Assembly (NCBI GenBank): GCA_022578965.1
Contig: MU400512.1
Location: 656,794 to 720,793, forward strand
Length of the DNA: 64,000 bases
Reading direction: 5' to 3'
From: Xylaria sp. FL1777
Lineage: Eukaryota > Ascomycota > Sordariomycetes > Xylariales > Xylariaceae
The position numbers and the translations under genes were made by a program. The notes below the pieces were generated by a model. That model was not told the DNA's origin and made no database searches. It saw only the letters and a list, made by a program, of their open reading frames with translations. Positions 12,010-22,795 of this stretch are shown here, in pieces; the stretch's first letter is position 1; each line of letters starts with the position of its first letter.

Positions 12010-15000
12010 TCAAACCCCGAAATGAACATAAGGAGACCAATGCAATTGCATTGACAAGATGCCATTATTCTCATCTTCCGAGTCACAGAGGATAGTCTTC
12101 CTTGGTCCTCTATCGTCGTCTGCCTCACCCCGGTTCCCATCTCTCAGCTTGGTGTAAGCCGCACGGGTAGTTCCCGAGGATCGGAGCCAGCGATCTCGAA
12201 GTTCTCTTGTTGCTTTATGAAGGCCCTTGCACACTGATTCATCAGTCATTCCCCCACGAACAAGTTCACGGTACGTAATCCTGGCCACATCTACGCAGAG
12301 CTCATCGCTGACCTCCCACAGCGTGCCGATAACATGACGAAACCCCGCCAATTGGCATGCACCGATGAGGTGGAAGTTCTCGTCTGCGAGATTTTCCTCC
12401 CTGTTCTGCCCGGTCTCGCATGCTGATAGATATGCGAGGAATGGAGAGTTCTCACGAAGATTCATATCAAACAGAGAACTTACTGTTAGCGGGTCATCCT
12501 TCCAATCATTGAGAAGTAGATAGCTCAAAGCAGGATCCTCTCTATCCGCATGCCCGTGACCAGCAAAATGAAAGATTTCGCAATTCTTAAGGCACGAGAC
12601 GACGTGTTCCTTCGTCCGTTCGGGCTCAGAGTATTCGATAGACATAGCTTTGCAAATATCTCGGACTATATCGACCTCTCGGGTTGCGAAAGGTAGAATG
12701 CCATGGCCGGGTGTTCTATGCATATTTACGAGAACTGCCCGCGCTGAGAACTGGGCCGAGGGCCGAACTTGATGTCTTGGTCGACGTCGGCCGTGTATAA
12801 GTGCTTTCACGGAAGACACGTAAGATGACATGACTCGATCCAGAACCGTTTCGCTGGACCCTGGATAATACCGCCCTGCCACGTGGATGGGAAAGTTGAC
12901 GAGTGCACCCGTGAGAACCCACCAGAGACGGGGCCAAGGTCCCGAGGATGGGGTTTTGGTATACCCAAGTGCATCAAGAACACTGTAGGCGACCGTATCC
13001 CAAAGCCAGGCTAGCGTATTCAGGTTTCCCACATTTCCTCTTCGCGCCCTTTTCTCGATATCCTTATTTTTGAGTTTGGGGAGAGGTAGAATGCTTATGC
13101 TAGTTTGGTTGATGAGTATCGCGTCGCACCGATCATCACAGGCATTGATGACAACTACTGGACCGTCCCTGGCGGCTGCTTTCATCTCGTCCTCATTTGG
13201 TATCCCGAAGAAATCCTCAAACCCAGGCTTTTGCCGAATCTCCACAATGAGCTTATCGAGATCCTCATTCGTTTCGTAGAGTCGATTCCCCTGGGGTTGG
13301 TGGGAGGAACCGACAGCTCGTTTCAAGAGCGTGGTCTCATTGTCCACATGGGGCTGAAGTTTGTCTCGAAGTTCATCAAATTGCTTCGCCAACTCTGGGT
13401 ATTTTTTCTTAAGATCTAGGACATCGCCTCGCATATCTTCCAAAGAGGCTGCCACAATATTACGCCCCTGCTCCAATAGCGCAAGCACGGAGAATGGTGT
13501 TGCTTTCGCTTCCAGTGCTGCGGCAGCTGCTGAGGAGGCTAAACCTGGGTACTGGCTCAGCGACCACTGCTTATCTGATGTCTTGAGTGATCTTGGCGTA
13601 AGTTTGGGGATTAATGGCACGACAACACTTCCAGCATTCCAGGCGGCCTCCCAATTTGAGGCCAGTCCGTGATATCCAACAGCTAGCATACCAGCACGTA
13701 TTCGTTCTACGATGGGCGAGTTTAGTTGCCTGAGGGCTTCGTCACAGTAGGCCGCAGCTTCTTTCATGTCGTCGACATCCAAAGTTGTTATGCATTTGTC
13801 TCCAAGTCGGAGGCCTAAATTGGTCAAGAATATCGCTCGTGAAGGATGATTGTCCGGAGTCATTTCGACCACCCGCCTGGCAATTGTGATGGATTCTTCG
13901 ATATAATCTAAGTTATTCGTCAATGTGTATTTCTTGCTCAGAGCTATGGCAAGAACATTCAAGCTTAAAACATAGTCTGGATCGTCTAGCGGGGTCATCT
14001 TAACAGCTTCCTTTATGGTAAGGATAGATTCTTCTAAATCTTTAGGATTGCTAGACTTTTCAAATCTCTCTAGAAGTCCATGAGCCAAGTTATTCAAGAG
14101 GACTGGGTATGCCGGGTCATCCCTTGGTGCAATACGAACGGCTGTCTGAGTAGCTTGAATAGAATTATCGAGATCGGATGTGCCGGTTGACCTCAAATAT
14201 TTGCTGTAAAGCTGATTTCCAAGATTGTCTAACCATGCGGGCAGATCAGGGTGATCCTGTGGAGTCATCTGAATAGCTGCCCTGGCATTTTGGATAGCTT
14301 CATCAAGGTCTTCCATAGCTCCTACTATTAAATACCTATTGCTAAGCCATAAACTAAGTGTGTTATGGTAGGATGCTAGATTCGGAGAACCAACGGGGCA
14401 GAGATGAAGAGCCTCACGTCTAGCATGTATAGCTTCTTCAAGATCATGCATCGAGCCTGTTCGTGCGTGTCGGTAGGCAAACAAGTCCCCGATATGGCCC
14501 AATAATGAAGCCCGATCGTCATAATTGCTTCGTGGAATACTCATGGCTTCTTGTGCAAGTTGAAGTGCTTCATGGAGATCATCTAGAGATCCTAGCCGGA
14601 TGAAGCGATTTTCGAGTTTGAAACTCAGGGATTGTAGTCTCCCATCCCGATGAGGATCGCCGTGCGGTGTAGCACTTAGGACTCTGCGACTCACTTGAAT
14701 AGCATCTTCAAGGTCAGAAATAGTCCCTTTCCTTAGAAATTGTTCACCAAAACGCCGTCCAAGGATTTCCTGGTATAGTAGGCTGTCCACATGAGACTCG
14801 GCTGTAGTTTCACTAGCTTCTTTAGCAAGCTGGGTGCTCTCGTCAAGATGTGCCCTGTTCCCTGTTCGCTTAAATTCATCCATAAGTGTAGTTCCGAGAT
14901 TAGTCGCTCGTGCTGCACGATCTGGGTCGTCTTTGGGTGTTCTGCTCACAGCTTCCCGTCCAACTCGAATGGACTCTTCTAAGTCTTCCAATGAGCCGAC

Positions 15001-15534
15001 TAACTGGTATCGTTGCCTTAGTTGAGCCCCGAGGTTACTCAAATACTTTCCCAGGTCTAGATCACTGTCCGTACTCGTGTCCACACATTCTCTGAAGGTC
15101 TTGATGCTTTGATCCAAGGTTTCTATCTGTCCATCTGTGTCGTACTTATGGCTAAGAGCAACAGCAATATTGTTCAATCGCGCTGGCCTTTCCGAAGAGG
15201 TTTTAGGAGTTAGGTGAACGGCCTCCTCGGCGAGTTTGATAGCCTCTTCTATGTCTCTCCTGTCTCGCATGTGAAGGTATTTTCTATCTAAAAGGCAGCT
15301 CAGATTGCTTAGGCACGTCGCCATTGAATCAGGGCTTAAAGTTGCAGCGAGAGACTGGCGTCCGACTTGTATAGCTTCCTCAAGGACTTCTGCATTTGCT
15401 GTCCTCTCGTAGCTATAAGCTAGCTCGACGCCAAGATTATTCAGCCATAATATACGAAAGGGGTGGTCTTCTGGCAAATCCGCAAGAGCTAGTCTAGCCT
15501 CCTGGATTAGATCATCGGAACCCGCCATTAGCAT
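12010..15534 (-). CDS. TPR-CHAT cysteine protease (separase/caspase clan)
   Basis: One uninterrupted frame of 1174 residues. Residues 1 to about 660 hold about 13 extended tetratricopeptide repeats of roughly 50 residues, each with a core like DLEEAIQVxREAVxxTPxD followed by LNNLGxxLxxKY. A linker with helical and coiled-coil character follows (LKKKYPELAKQFDELRDKL). The C-terminal CHAT domain (about 830-1130) has HFAGHGHAD with catalytic His993 and YLSACETGQ with catalytic Cys1039, then GFRHVIGTLWEVSDE. Proteins of this build act as proteases triggered through their TPR part; the bacterial relatives include the CRISPR-associated Craspase protease and activators of gasdermins. The substrate here is unknown. 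It sits tail-to-tail with one caspase-like gene and head-to-head with another. No obvious break or missing key residue. Confidence 0.93.
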   Translation of the reverse strand: MLMAGSDDLIQEARLALADLPEDHPFRILWLNNLGVELAYSYERTANAEVLEEAIQVGRQSLAATLSPDSMATCLSNLSCLLDRKYLHMRDRRDIEEAIKLAEEAVHLTPKTSSERPARLNNIAVALSHKYDTDGQIETLDQSIKTFRECVDTSTDSDLDLGKYLSNLGAQLRQRYQLVGSLEDLEESIRVGREAVSRTPKDDPDRAARATNLGTTLMDEFKRTGNRAHLDESTQLAKEASETTAESHVDSLLYQEILGRRFGEQFLRKGTISDLEDAIQVSRRVLSATPHGDPHRDGRLQSLSFKLENRFIRLGSLDDLHEALQLAQEAMSIPRSNYDDRASLLGHIGDLFAYRHARTGSMHDLEEAIHARREALHLCPVGSPNLASYHNTLSLWLSNRYLIVGAMEDLDEAIQNARAAIQMTPQDHPDLPAWLDNLGNQLYSKYLRSTGTSDLDNSIQATQTAVRIAPRDDPAYPVLLNNLAHGLLERFEKSSNPKDLEESILTIKEAVKMTPLDDPDYVLSLNVLAIALSKKYTLTNNLDYIEESITIARRVVEMTPDNHPSRAIFLTNLGLRLGDKCITTLDVDDMKEAAAYCDEALRQLNSPIVERIRAGMLAVGYHGLASNWEAAWNAGSVVVPLIPKLTPRSLKTSDKQWSLSQYPGLASSAAAAALEAKATPFSVLALLEQGRNIVAASLEDMRGDVLDLKKKYPELAKQFDELRDKLQPHVDNETTLLKRAVGSSHQPQGNRLYETNEDLDKLIVEIRQKPGFEDFFGIPNEDEMKAAARDGPVVVINACDDRCDAILINQTSISILPLPKLKNKDIEKRARRGNVGNLNTLAWLWDTVAYSVLDALGYTKTPSSGPWPRLWWVLTGALVNFPIHVAGRYYPGSSETVLDRVMSSYVSSVKALIHGRRRPRHQVRPSAQFSARAVLVNMHRTPGHGILPFATREVDIVRDICKAMSIEYSEPERTKEHVVSCLKNCEIFHFAGHGHADREDPALSYLLLNDWKDDPLTVSSLFDMNLRENSPFLAYLSACETGQNREENLADENFHLIGACQLAGFRHVIGTLWEVSDELCVDVARITYRELVRGGMTDESVCKGLHKATRELRDRWLRSSGTTRAAYTKLRDGNRGEADDDRGPRKTILCDSEDENNGILSMQLHWSPYVHFGV

Positions 15535-16545
15535 CTACCTTGGGGTTTGATCTCTTCAATACTGGCGACAATGCCTCTGCAACATATGGAATGAGTGTCA
15601 GTATTTAGATTCACAGCCAAGACGGTGCTAGGCTAGCACACGGTTTCGCGGAGAATGAGCAAATAGATCGTGGGTGTTGAATGTAACGAGCGGCGATCAA
15701 TACATAGCTTGGGTAAGGCTAAAGGGTGACAAGGAAACGGCAATAAATATTGTCAATGGATGGACGACAAGTGTACAATGCATATGCACTTGCAGGGTGT
15801 CTTTTAGGCTTACGGTATCCCGACACGTCAGTGAGGCCGTCGCTCAACCAATTTCATTGGTCGTTACACGTTACTACATTAATCGGGCGAGGGTAAGATG
15901 ACCGGCATCTATTCTAAGTTAATACAGGTGGTATTGCTTAAATCTCACCCTATTTCTGCCTTATCTGTCACCCTATTGAATATTGCTTATCACTAACAGG
16001 GGTAGAATTGTTCACAAGTTATGACCAGCTTATTGGCCATTGTTTCAACTGCTGAGGTAGCCAACCCAAATTGAAAGCAGGCTCTCATTAGCATCATACC
16101 TTAGTCTTCATACTTCTCCTAACCGAGGTGGACACCTCTATACTATTGTTAGATACTATCCAGATACTTAACGTCGGGAACACCACACAACAGCAAGGCC
16201 TACAGCTTCCCTAAACCTATTCAGGTAGACTCCCCGTCCTACCCTTTCCTACCTAATAGATATCCTTTGCTGCCTTGCGTACGGTCGCCTGCTTCCAGAT
16301 GGAACGAGGGGTTGCAGCTACCTATATAGTAATTATAATTAGGCAACAGCTTATATAAGATTATGGTGGGATACGTAGTATATCAAGAATGGTTGGGAAC
16401 ATGGGGTTGCGTATTTAGGGGCGCTTAAAACGTACGCCATGATAATTCATTCGCTTTACCTGGTTACTCCAAGTTGTTCCTTACTCCCTAAAAACCCAAC
16501 GCAATTAGGCTATCGAGAATAGCCCACCTGCCTGTATCGCTCATA
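15535..16545. promoter_or_regulatory. Divergent intergenic region between TPR-CHAT and second caspase-like gene
   Basis: About 1 kb between the two start codons (minus gene at 15534, plus gene at 16546), so it must carry both promoters. No open frame in it resembles a protein. I see no convincing TATA box or operator repeat. Confidence 0.5.
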
Positions 16546-18525
16546 ATGAATAATCAATCCTCTCCGAGGCGATTTGCCCTGCTGGTTGGGGTTGACCTAT
16601 ATCAGAATAATGGCTCGAGAAGCTCTAAAAATAATAATATTGCATTTTTGAAAAATCTTCAAGGATGTGTTAACGATGTGAGGCTCATCAAAGAATTGCT
16701 GCGCAATCAGTTCAAGCCAGATGAAGAAAGAGTCCTTACGTCTTCGCCATCTTTGTCCAACCCCATGGTCCCCGAAGGACCAGCAAGTAGCTGGCCTACT
16801 TTTGATAATATTAAGAGGGGGTTCGAGAATGTGATTGCCCGTGCCCGGTCTGGAGACATCTTCTTTTTCCACTTTTCGGGCCATGGTGCACTCCTCCCAA
16901 GGGTTAGGGCGTCGCCTATCGGACGCGACCAAGATCCCTCTCTAATGACCATGGATTACTGCTGCGGAGGGCGGCCTATACGCGGATGGGAATTAAACAA
17001 GTGGCTGAAAAAGCTCTATAGACGAAAAGTCCAGGTTATCGTTACGCTGGACAGCTGTTATTCGGCCGGCTCATGGAGAGATGAGGGCAATATCCGAACG
17101 CCGGAGGACTGGTCACCTTGTAATCTCCCAAGCGATGAAGACCGGGACGAAGACGAAAGCGAAGATGAAAGCGCGATTGAGGGTGAGATTGAGGACAATG
17201 GCGAAGGAGCGGTTCAGGACATGCGCAAACCTGAGCTTCCAAAATCGTGGGGTATAAACCCGGAAGGCTTTACGTTAATGGCCGCTTGTCCGAGCAATAA
17301 ATCCGCGATAGAAAGTGTTGTACGTGGTCAGGTGACTGGTATCTTCACCTCCGCACTCTCGACATACTTTAAGAATCAGCCAAACGCGGCCACTTCAACA
17401 TATAGGGCCATTAGGGACCATATAGCAGAAAAGATCAGGCCGCAGGAACCTGAAGTTTTTGGTCAAGATAGGCTATCGTTCTTCAGAAGCAAGGAACTTT
17501 TCTCATCCTCCCCCGTGTGGGCCGAAGTCTGTGGTAATACCGTTACCCTCCCTCTTGGGAAAATACACGGTATTAAAGTAGGAGCGGAATTCACAACTCG
17601 CGCAATTACACCCGATATTACTTTCTCTATCTCCACGGTGGACGATTTCGAAAGCATAGCAACGATATCGCAAGGTCTCTCCGCTAACGGAACTCAGAGT
17701 ATTGAGGTTCTGCCATGTCGTTGGAGCGAAAATAAGCCGATTCGAATAGTTGTAGGGCCAGGATTCTCCAACACATTTCGAAAGAAATTGTTTAAAGCCT
17801 TAAAAAAGAGAGTTTCAGGGGATCAGATACAAATCACCCATGGTTTCGCAGCTGAAGGGTTCAGAGTGAACCTGCGGCAAGACTGCGGTATCGAAATCCT
17901 CGCGCCCATTTCCCTCTCTAGATATGACGGCCCTATACGTGGATTAAGCATGGGTAGTTTTAAGCCCAGTCAATCCAGTCAATCTGCGATTGACTGCGCC
18001 GGTTACCTGGCTCATCTCTTACGGTTCGAACAGATACGGGACATTCGCAACGAATATTACCTGGACTTCGAGGTGAGTTTCACTCCCGAGTGCAACGAAA
18101 TCAGTGAAGGCCCTCTTCCGGACAAACAAAAAGTGGTGTATACATTTAGAAATAACGAGGAAAATGAACTGCATTTTGCTGTCATAGGCCTAGGCGCTGG
18201 ATTCGATGTAACACAACTTTTCCCGACAAACGATTCTATGATCAAGGTCCCTAAAGGCTCTCCTTGTTCGTTTTCTTTCTTGACCGTAGTATCAGAGGAG
18301 CTCAAAGGCGATGAACAGGACGAAGAAGACCGAATTCATCGCGACATCATTCGTACGGTGGTTACAGAAGGAAAGCCGATCTCACTCAAGAGCCTGGAAT
18401 TGCCTGATATATGGAATACTAATCAGTTGGAAAATATGGGTCAGGACGGCCCAGAGAGGAAGACTATCGTAGTGAATACGGCTGGCTGGTGTATCCGTGA
18501 CTACGAAATAGTTTATAAATCTTAA
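16546..18525 (+). CDS. Second caspase-like (peptidase C14) protein, paralogue of the 9786 gene
   Basis: Single exon, 659 residues. The caspase-like domain starts at FALLVGVDLYQ and contains LQGCVNDVRLIKELL, FFHFSGHGALL with catalytic His113 and VTLDSCYSAGS with catalytic Cys171, then GFTLMAACPSNKSA and GIFTSALSTYF. Between the active-site Cys and the next strand lies a strongly acidic insert (about residues 190-225, rich in Asp and Glu), where caspases commonly have a processing loop; the first paralogue lacks it. The C-terminal half again has a GNTVTLPLGKIHGIKVGAEF module and an end with LELPDIW, like the 9786 protein. Probable soluble protease; the N-terminus shows no signal peptide. Whether it is self-processed in the acidic loop is untested. 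Confidence 0.9.
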   Translation: MNNQSSPRRFALLVGVDLYQNNGSRSSKNNNIAFLKNLQGCVNDVRLIKELLRNQFKPDEERVLTSSPSLSNPMVPEGPASSWPTFDNIKRGFENVIARARSGDIFFFHFSGHGALLPRVRASPIGRDQDPSLMTMDYCCGGRPIRGWELNKWLKKLYRRKVQVIVTLDSCYSAGSWRDEGNIRTPEDWSPCNLPSDEDRDEDESEDESAIEGEIEDNGEGAVQDMRKPELPKSWGINPEGFTLMAACPSNKSAIESVVRGQVTGIFTSALSTYFKNQPNAATSTYRAIRDHIAEKIRPQEPEVFGQDRLSFFRSKELFSSSPVWAEVCGNTVTLPLGKIHGIKVGAEFTTRAITPDITFSISTVDDFESIATISQGLSANGTQSIEVLPCRWSENKPIRIVVGPGFSNTFRKKLFKALKKRVSGDQIQITHGFAAEGFRVNLRQDCGIEILAPISLSRYDGPIRGLSMGSFKPSQSSQSAIDCAGYLAHLLRFEQIRDIRNEYYLDFEVSFTPECNEISEGPLPDKQKVVYTFRNNEENELHFAVIGLGAGFDVTQLFPTNDSMIKVPKGSPCSFSFLTVVSEELKGDEQDEEDRIHRDIIRTVVTEGKPISLKSLELPDIWNTNQLENMGQDGPERKTIVVNTAGWCIRDYEIVYKS

Positions 18526-18977
18526 AGATTAAGGTTGCAATAATGGCATGATCTTAACCATGTTACAAAACTAAACAAAAATAATGATTCGTACATAATA
18601 TTTTATTTTAGTGTAATTTTTAATGGGTTCGAGACATAATACCTAAGATTGAGATTTTATAATAGGCTTGTAGAAATTTTAACAGTATATATCTGGTAAT
18701 ATCGTATCACTCTTAGTCTGTTTCTCAGTTATCTCTCGAGTGCCGAACCAGGGAACAGTTAAAAATCCTGGAAATAGCTACTACACCTAGGAAAGCTCTA
18801 CTATATAAAGATTTATACTAATGGACTAAGCAAGCAGCAATGTTAGGAAGCAACTGCTAGCTTGAGAATTAAACCCCTTTTAGTTGAGCTAATTATTAAT
18901 ACTGCAAGATCTGAACTCATAAACTATCGGTTACTACAGTTGTTTATTACTAGGTGTCCGAAACCTTATGCTTTGTA
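18526..18977. other. Convergent A+T-rich intergenic region
   Basis: Lies between the stop codons of the second caspase-like gene and the P450. It is A+T-rich with poly(A)-signal-like stretches; no gene. Confidence 0.6.
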
Positions 18978-21434
18978 TTAAGCAGCCTCAATAAGGCAAC
19001 GATGATTATGGGGGCTTGAAATGAAATGCATGGCTTGTTTCATGTCATTGTTGCTCATACCCTCAAGCCCAGACACGCGTGACTTGGGGAAAGCCCGGAA
19101 GAAGTAGGCAAGTCCCATACGAAGCTCAATGTATGCAAGGTGCATACCAATGCACGCTGAAAGGAGAAGTTTAGTAGTCGAATAGATGAGAATAGAGATG
19201 AATGTGGGAGACGAACCTCTTGAACCACCGCCGAATGCCATCATGGAATCCTTCATCCCCTTCGTGGGAGTTTCCCACCTTGCAGGATTATACTAGATAT
19301 TTAAAGTTAGTAATTGTTGATAATCATAAGTGGTATCAAGAGAATCGGAAACTCCCAAGAGTAATTATAGTAGGCCGAACTCCTCTGATTTAGCACCAAT
19401 ACCACTGAGACATATCAAATGGCATATGAGACTCTACCTTACTGACCTCATCTGGATTGGGAAACACTTCCGGGTTTCTATGAAGGGTCCACGCCTGAGT
19501 GGTGACGGTAATGCCACTAGGAAGCCAATATCCTGCAATGTCGGCGCCTTCCTTCGGAACATATCGTGGAAGGCCACCGGGGACCACGGGAAAGAGACGT
19601 AGACATTCTGTGATACACTGGTTTAAGAAAGGCAGATATTTCAGGTCGTCTGCAGTGAAGTCTGCCGGCAATTTTTCTAGTTCTTTAACTAGCTGATCTC
19701 TGAGCTCCGGTTGCTTACATAAAGCCCAAGTCAAGTATGTAAGGGTGTTAGATGAGGTGCTAAGTGTCAGTCAGCAAGAGACCTGAAGAAATATCGGCAT
19801 CCTGTACCGAAAACCATAATAATATAGAATATATAAAAGAAGACTGTAAAAACGGACTCGCTGCCTGCTATGATGTAAATTTCGGCGTCTAGAAGGAAGG
19901 CAGTTAACAATGGTGTTTTGTAAATAAAAGGGCGGTCTTTTGAAGCCAAAGCCCATAATCATCACAGAGGCTGTCAATCACCCGGGGGGGGGGGGGGGGG
20001 GGGGGGCGCAAAAAAATAAAAATTTATATATAATTTTAGGTTAATACGACTTAATTCGAAACAATCAACAACATATATAAAATAAAGAATATAAAAATTT
20101 ANNNNNNNNNNGCCCGCCCCCCCCCCCCCCCCCCGCCCATACCATTCCTTATTTCAGTATCTGTTAGGGATTCTCCGTCTATAGTCGTTCCTTGCACCAG
20201 CTTACTGAAAAGTACTATATTCAGAATGTTAGCTGTACTGAAGTTGCTTCAGTGTTTTAAAACAAACTGACACGGCCTTCCTTCATCTTTACTTTCTATT
20301 TCGTCCCTCAGCTTCTGTAATTTCGTACTCGCGTAGCTCGTTAGCCGTTTTGCAATCGTTTTCAAGGAGTCGCTAAAGCCTGGGAGCGGAAACGGAACAC
20401 TGTAAGACTTCATTAAAATCCATAGCCTACGCCAATCTTTTGAGGCTTTTCTGGTATTTCTGTATTCATTTTTCTTCTTTTTCTTTTGAGTATAATGGGC
20501 CTATGTACTGAGAATTGGGACATAGAATTTCCTCTGAATAGGGAATAAAACATGGGAAAATATGACTTACTGGTATAAGATTGGCATCAGGAATGTCAGC
20601 TGGGATGCAATAGTGATGATGAATCCCACAGACCGAAGATCCTTGATATAAGTATCGATTTGCTTCTTTTGATTAGTATATAACGCCCCAGTAGACGAGT
20701 TTCCTTACTTTGCCGTTTTCAAGCGCATGAAAAGACTCTCCAAAGGTCAACTGGCCAATAATGTCTGTGGTCATGAACATCCACCATTTGTAGACATCTA
20801 CAGCCTTTCTGGTTCTCATTTCCTGTCCCATTCTTTCAACAGTGAAGCGGACTTTCTCTTCGATCTGCGGTTCCATTGCCTTCAAGCTATTCTCGGATAA
20901 TGGCTGAGATAGCAATTTTCGATGCCGGCGATGAAAGTTTATATCCTGGGTATTGAGTATATTCTCCTTCTTATAAGCAATCCCCAAGTAGAAATCTGTC
21001 TTTATGAAATCGGCTTTGACGCGATGGATTTTTTTCGTAGCCTCGATATCAGCTACGTCGACCTCATCCGGCCCTAGTCGTACCACCGAACCTGCAGCAG
21101 TTTTAACCCTAAGGACTGTAGTTTAAACAAAACATTACTATTTTTCCTTACCATACTTGTCATGTAGTTGATCAACATAGATAGGGCCCTCCCCCCTAAT
21201 AGTCTTCATTTTCACCACGACGTTCGTCCACTTAGTGTACCATGGGCCAGGAATGTTGGCTAGGGGTGCGAAGAGCAGGCGGCGAATGATGACCTATGGA
21301 TCGTAAGTTATTAAGTAAAGTAGACGTACAGGGTGTAAAGGTAAAAGTACCGCAAGGATAACCGCTATAAGTGAAATACCAGCAGTTTGGCGCAACCCAA
21401 TGCTACGGAGGTCATGAGACTCTAGAGCATTCAT
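18978..21434 (-). CDS. Cytochrome P450 monooxygenase, ten exons, intact coding sequence across an assembly gap
   Basis: Exons in reading order: 21434-21351, 21293-21152, 21091-20709, 20665-20571, 20399-20272, 20214-20143, 19888-19858, 19759-19447, 19292-19217, 19156-18978. They sum to 500 residues, a normal microsomal P450 length, with no stop. N-terminal membrane anchor GISLIAVILAVIIRRLLF, then the proline hinge PLANIPGPW. I-helix AEIYIIAGSDTSSNTL is rebuilt over two splices; ExxR is Glu363/Arg366 in TECLRLF; the PERF-like region is YNPARWE; the haem loop FGGGSRACIG has its ligand at Cys443. The 10-N gap with flanking G and C runs lies wholly inside intron 6, so the protein is unaffected. 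It should hydroxylate or oxidise a small lipophilic substrate in the ER membrane. A nearby MFS pump and oxygenase hint at a small metabolite cluster, but no backbone synthase is visible. Confidence 0.92.
19984..20134. other. Assembly gap flanked by G(23) and C(18) homopolymers
   Basis: A run of 23 G (19984-20006), about 95 bp of A+T-rich sequence, ten N (20102-20111), then a run of 18 C (20117-20134). The G and C runs are complementary and could fold on each other, which would explain an assembly break. Its true length is unknown. It lies in intron 6 of the P450 gene. Confidence 0.9.
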
Positions 21435-22795
21435 AATGGCGGCGAAGTGTCTCTCAGCTTTCTACTAGTAAGTTGATTGTTGCTAAGCTATGGGTTCACC
21501 TTATTTCCTTCATAACTCACAGGAAGTCGAATTTTTATAGAATCTCGAATTCTAGGGATGTGAATAATCAACAAAACCCTCGGCTTATGTGTATCGCGGT
21601 CGACATGTATATGCCTGGTATCATGACTAGGCTCCAACGTGTTGCCCGCATTTAAGATTACTGATACAAAGAAACAGCTACTCTCGGACAATAGATCTTT
21701 ACAGGTTCCCGTGGCTTAAGTTGCACCTTTCTCCGCTCCTACTAATCAGTGTGAGAGGGTTTTAGTAGGGCTGCATCATCTTCGTTTAAACTACCATGGA
21801 GTCGGCCGGATTCCTATGCCGGGTCAGCTGAATTTCCAGACTATTATATACTCTTTCCCTCTCTTGAACCTTCATCGTCAACTCATCTGCTTGGCATATT
21901 ACGGCATAATGATCTAGCTTTATAGTTCTCAGTCTCATGAACTATTCGACGCATTCAGACAGCGGCTCGTCACTTTGTTCAGTATCTGATACATATAGAT
22001 GCACTTACAATCACATCGTTATTTGGTGTGGACATACGAAGTTATAGCCAATGCCCTGCAGCTATTATAATGACTATTGAGAGTAATATATGGTAATATA
22101 GTAATTGATGTTGTATGTAGCTAGAGGTACAACCAACGTGTAGTGCCCAGTGATGCGATATGATGCATGCAAAGTGCGCCGGCGTGATATATACCTATGT
22201 AATTTATAGTTGCTTTTAAAATCTAAATTTATTTTTAATCCTGGGATGTGGCGAATAATAAGAGTACTGGTGGCTGTTCTTTTTATCTCTAAGCTCATCA
22301 TTATTATCAGGCCACTAACCCCAACAGATTGCGACAACTTGTTAGTATGGTATAATTGATTCCATGATACGCTCGCAGAAATGAACAAGTAACCTGTATA
22401 TGCTAGGATAAGTTATTAAGAGTTAGCTGTCAAGGATTTTAGAGCCCCTTGCGCAATATCAGTAATCGTAACGCGGTGAGAAGGTCAGAAGAATTTCTCG
22501 GCAGGGATATAACCTCCCTAGGTACCTAAACAGTTGACTAAAGCGTAGTCTTGTAATTAGCGAGTTTTTCAATTTATTGCATATACATGCTGAGGAACCC
22601 CTGATAGGTGTTTTCAGTTCCCTGACCAATAAACAGAGGAGCATGTTTCCTTTCTTCATTTACTCCTAACCTCGGACAATGATGCTCTGTATATGGCTTC
22701 GGTAAACGAGCTACTAACTGAGCTACAAACACTTTCATTAGGAAACAGCTGGGTACCTAGGTACCTGTGATTAGGCCCCTATTCGTTAGTTGAAT
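21435..22795. promoter_or_regulatory. Divergent intergenic region between P450 and HET genes
   Basis: About 1.36 kb upstream of both genes. Two CCTAGGTACC-type palindromes occur at about 22517-22527 and 22751-22766, the second 30 bp before the HET start codon. No coding frame supported. Confidence 0.5.

Noticed and set aside
18978..21434. P450 as a pseudogene broken by the gap
   Set aside because: All ten exons join in phase and total 500 residues with every key motif present; the gap is intronic.
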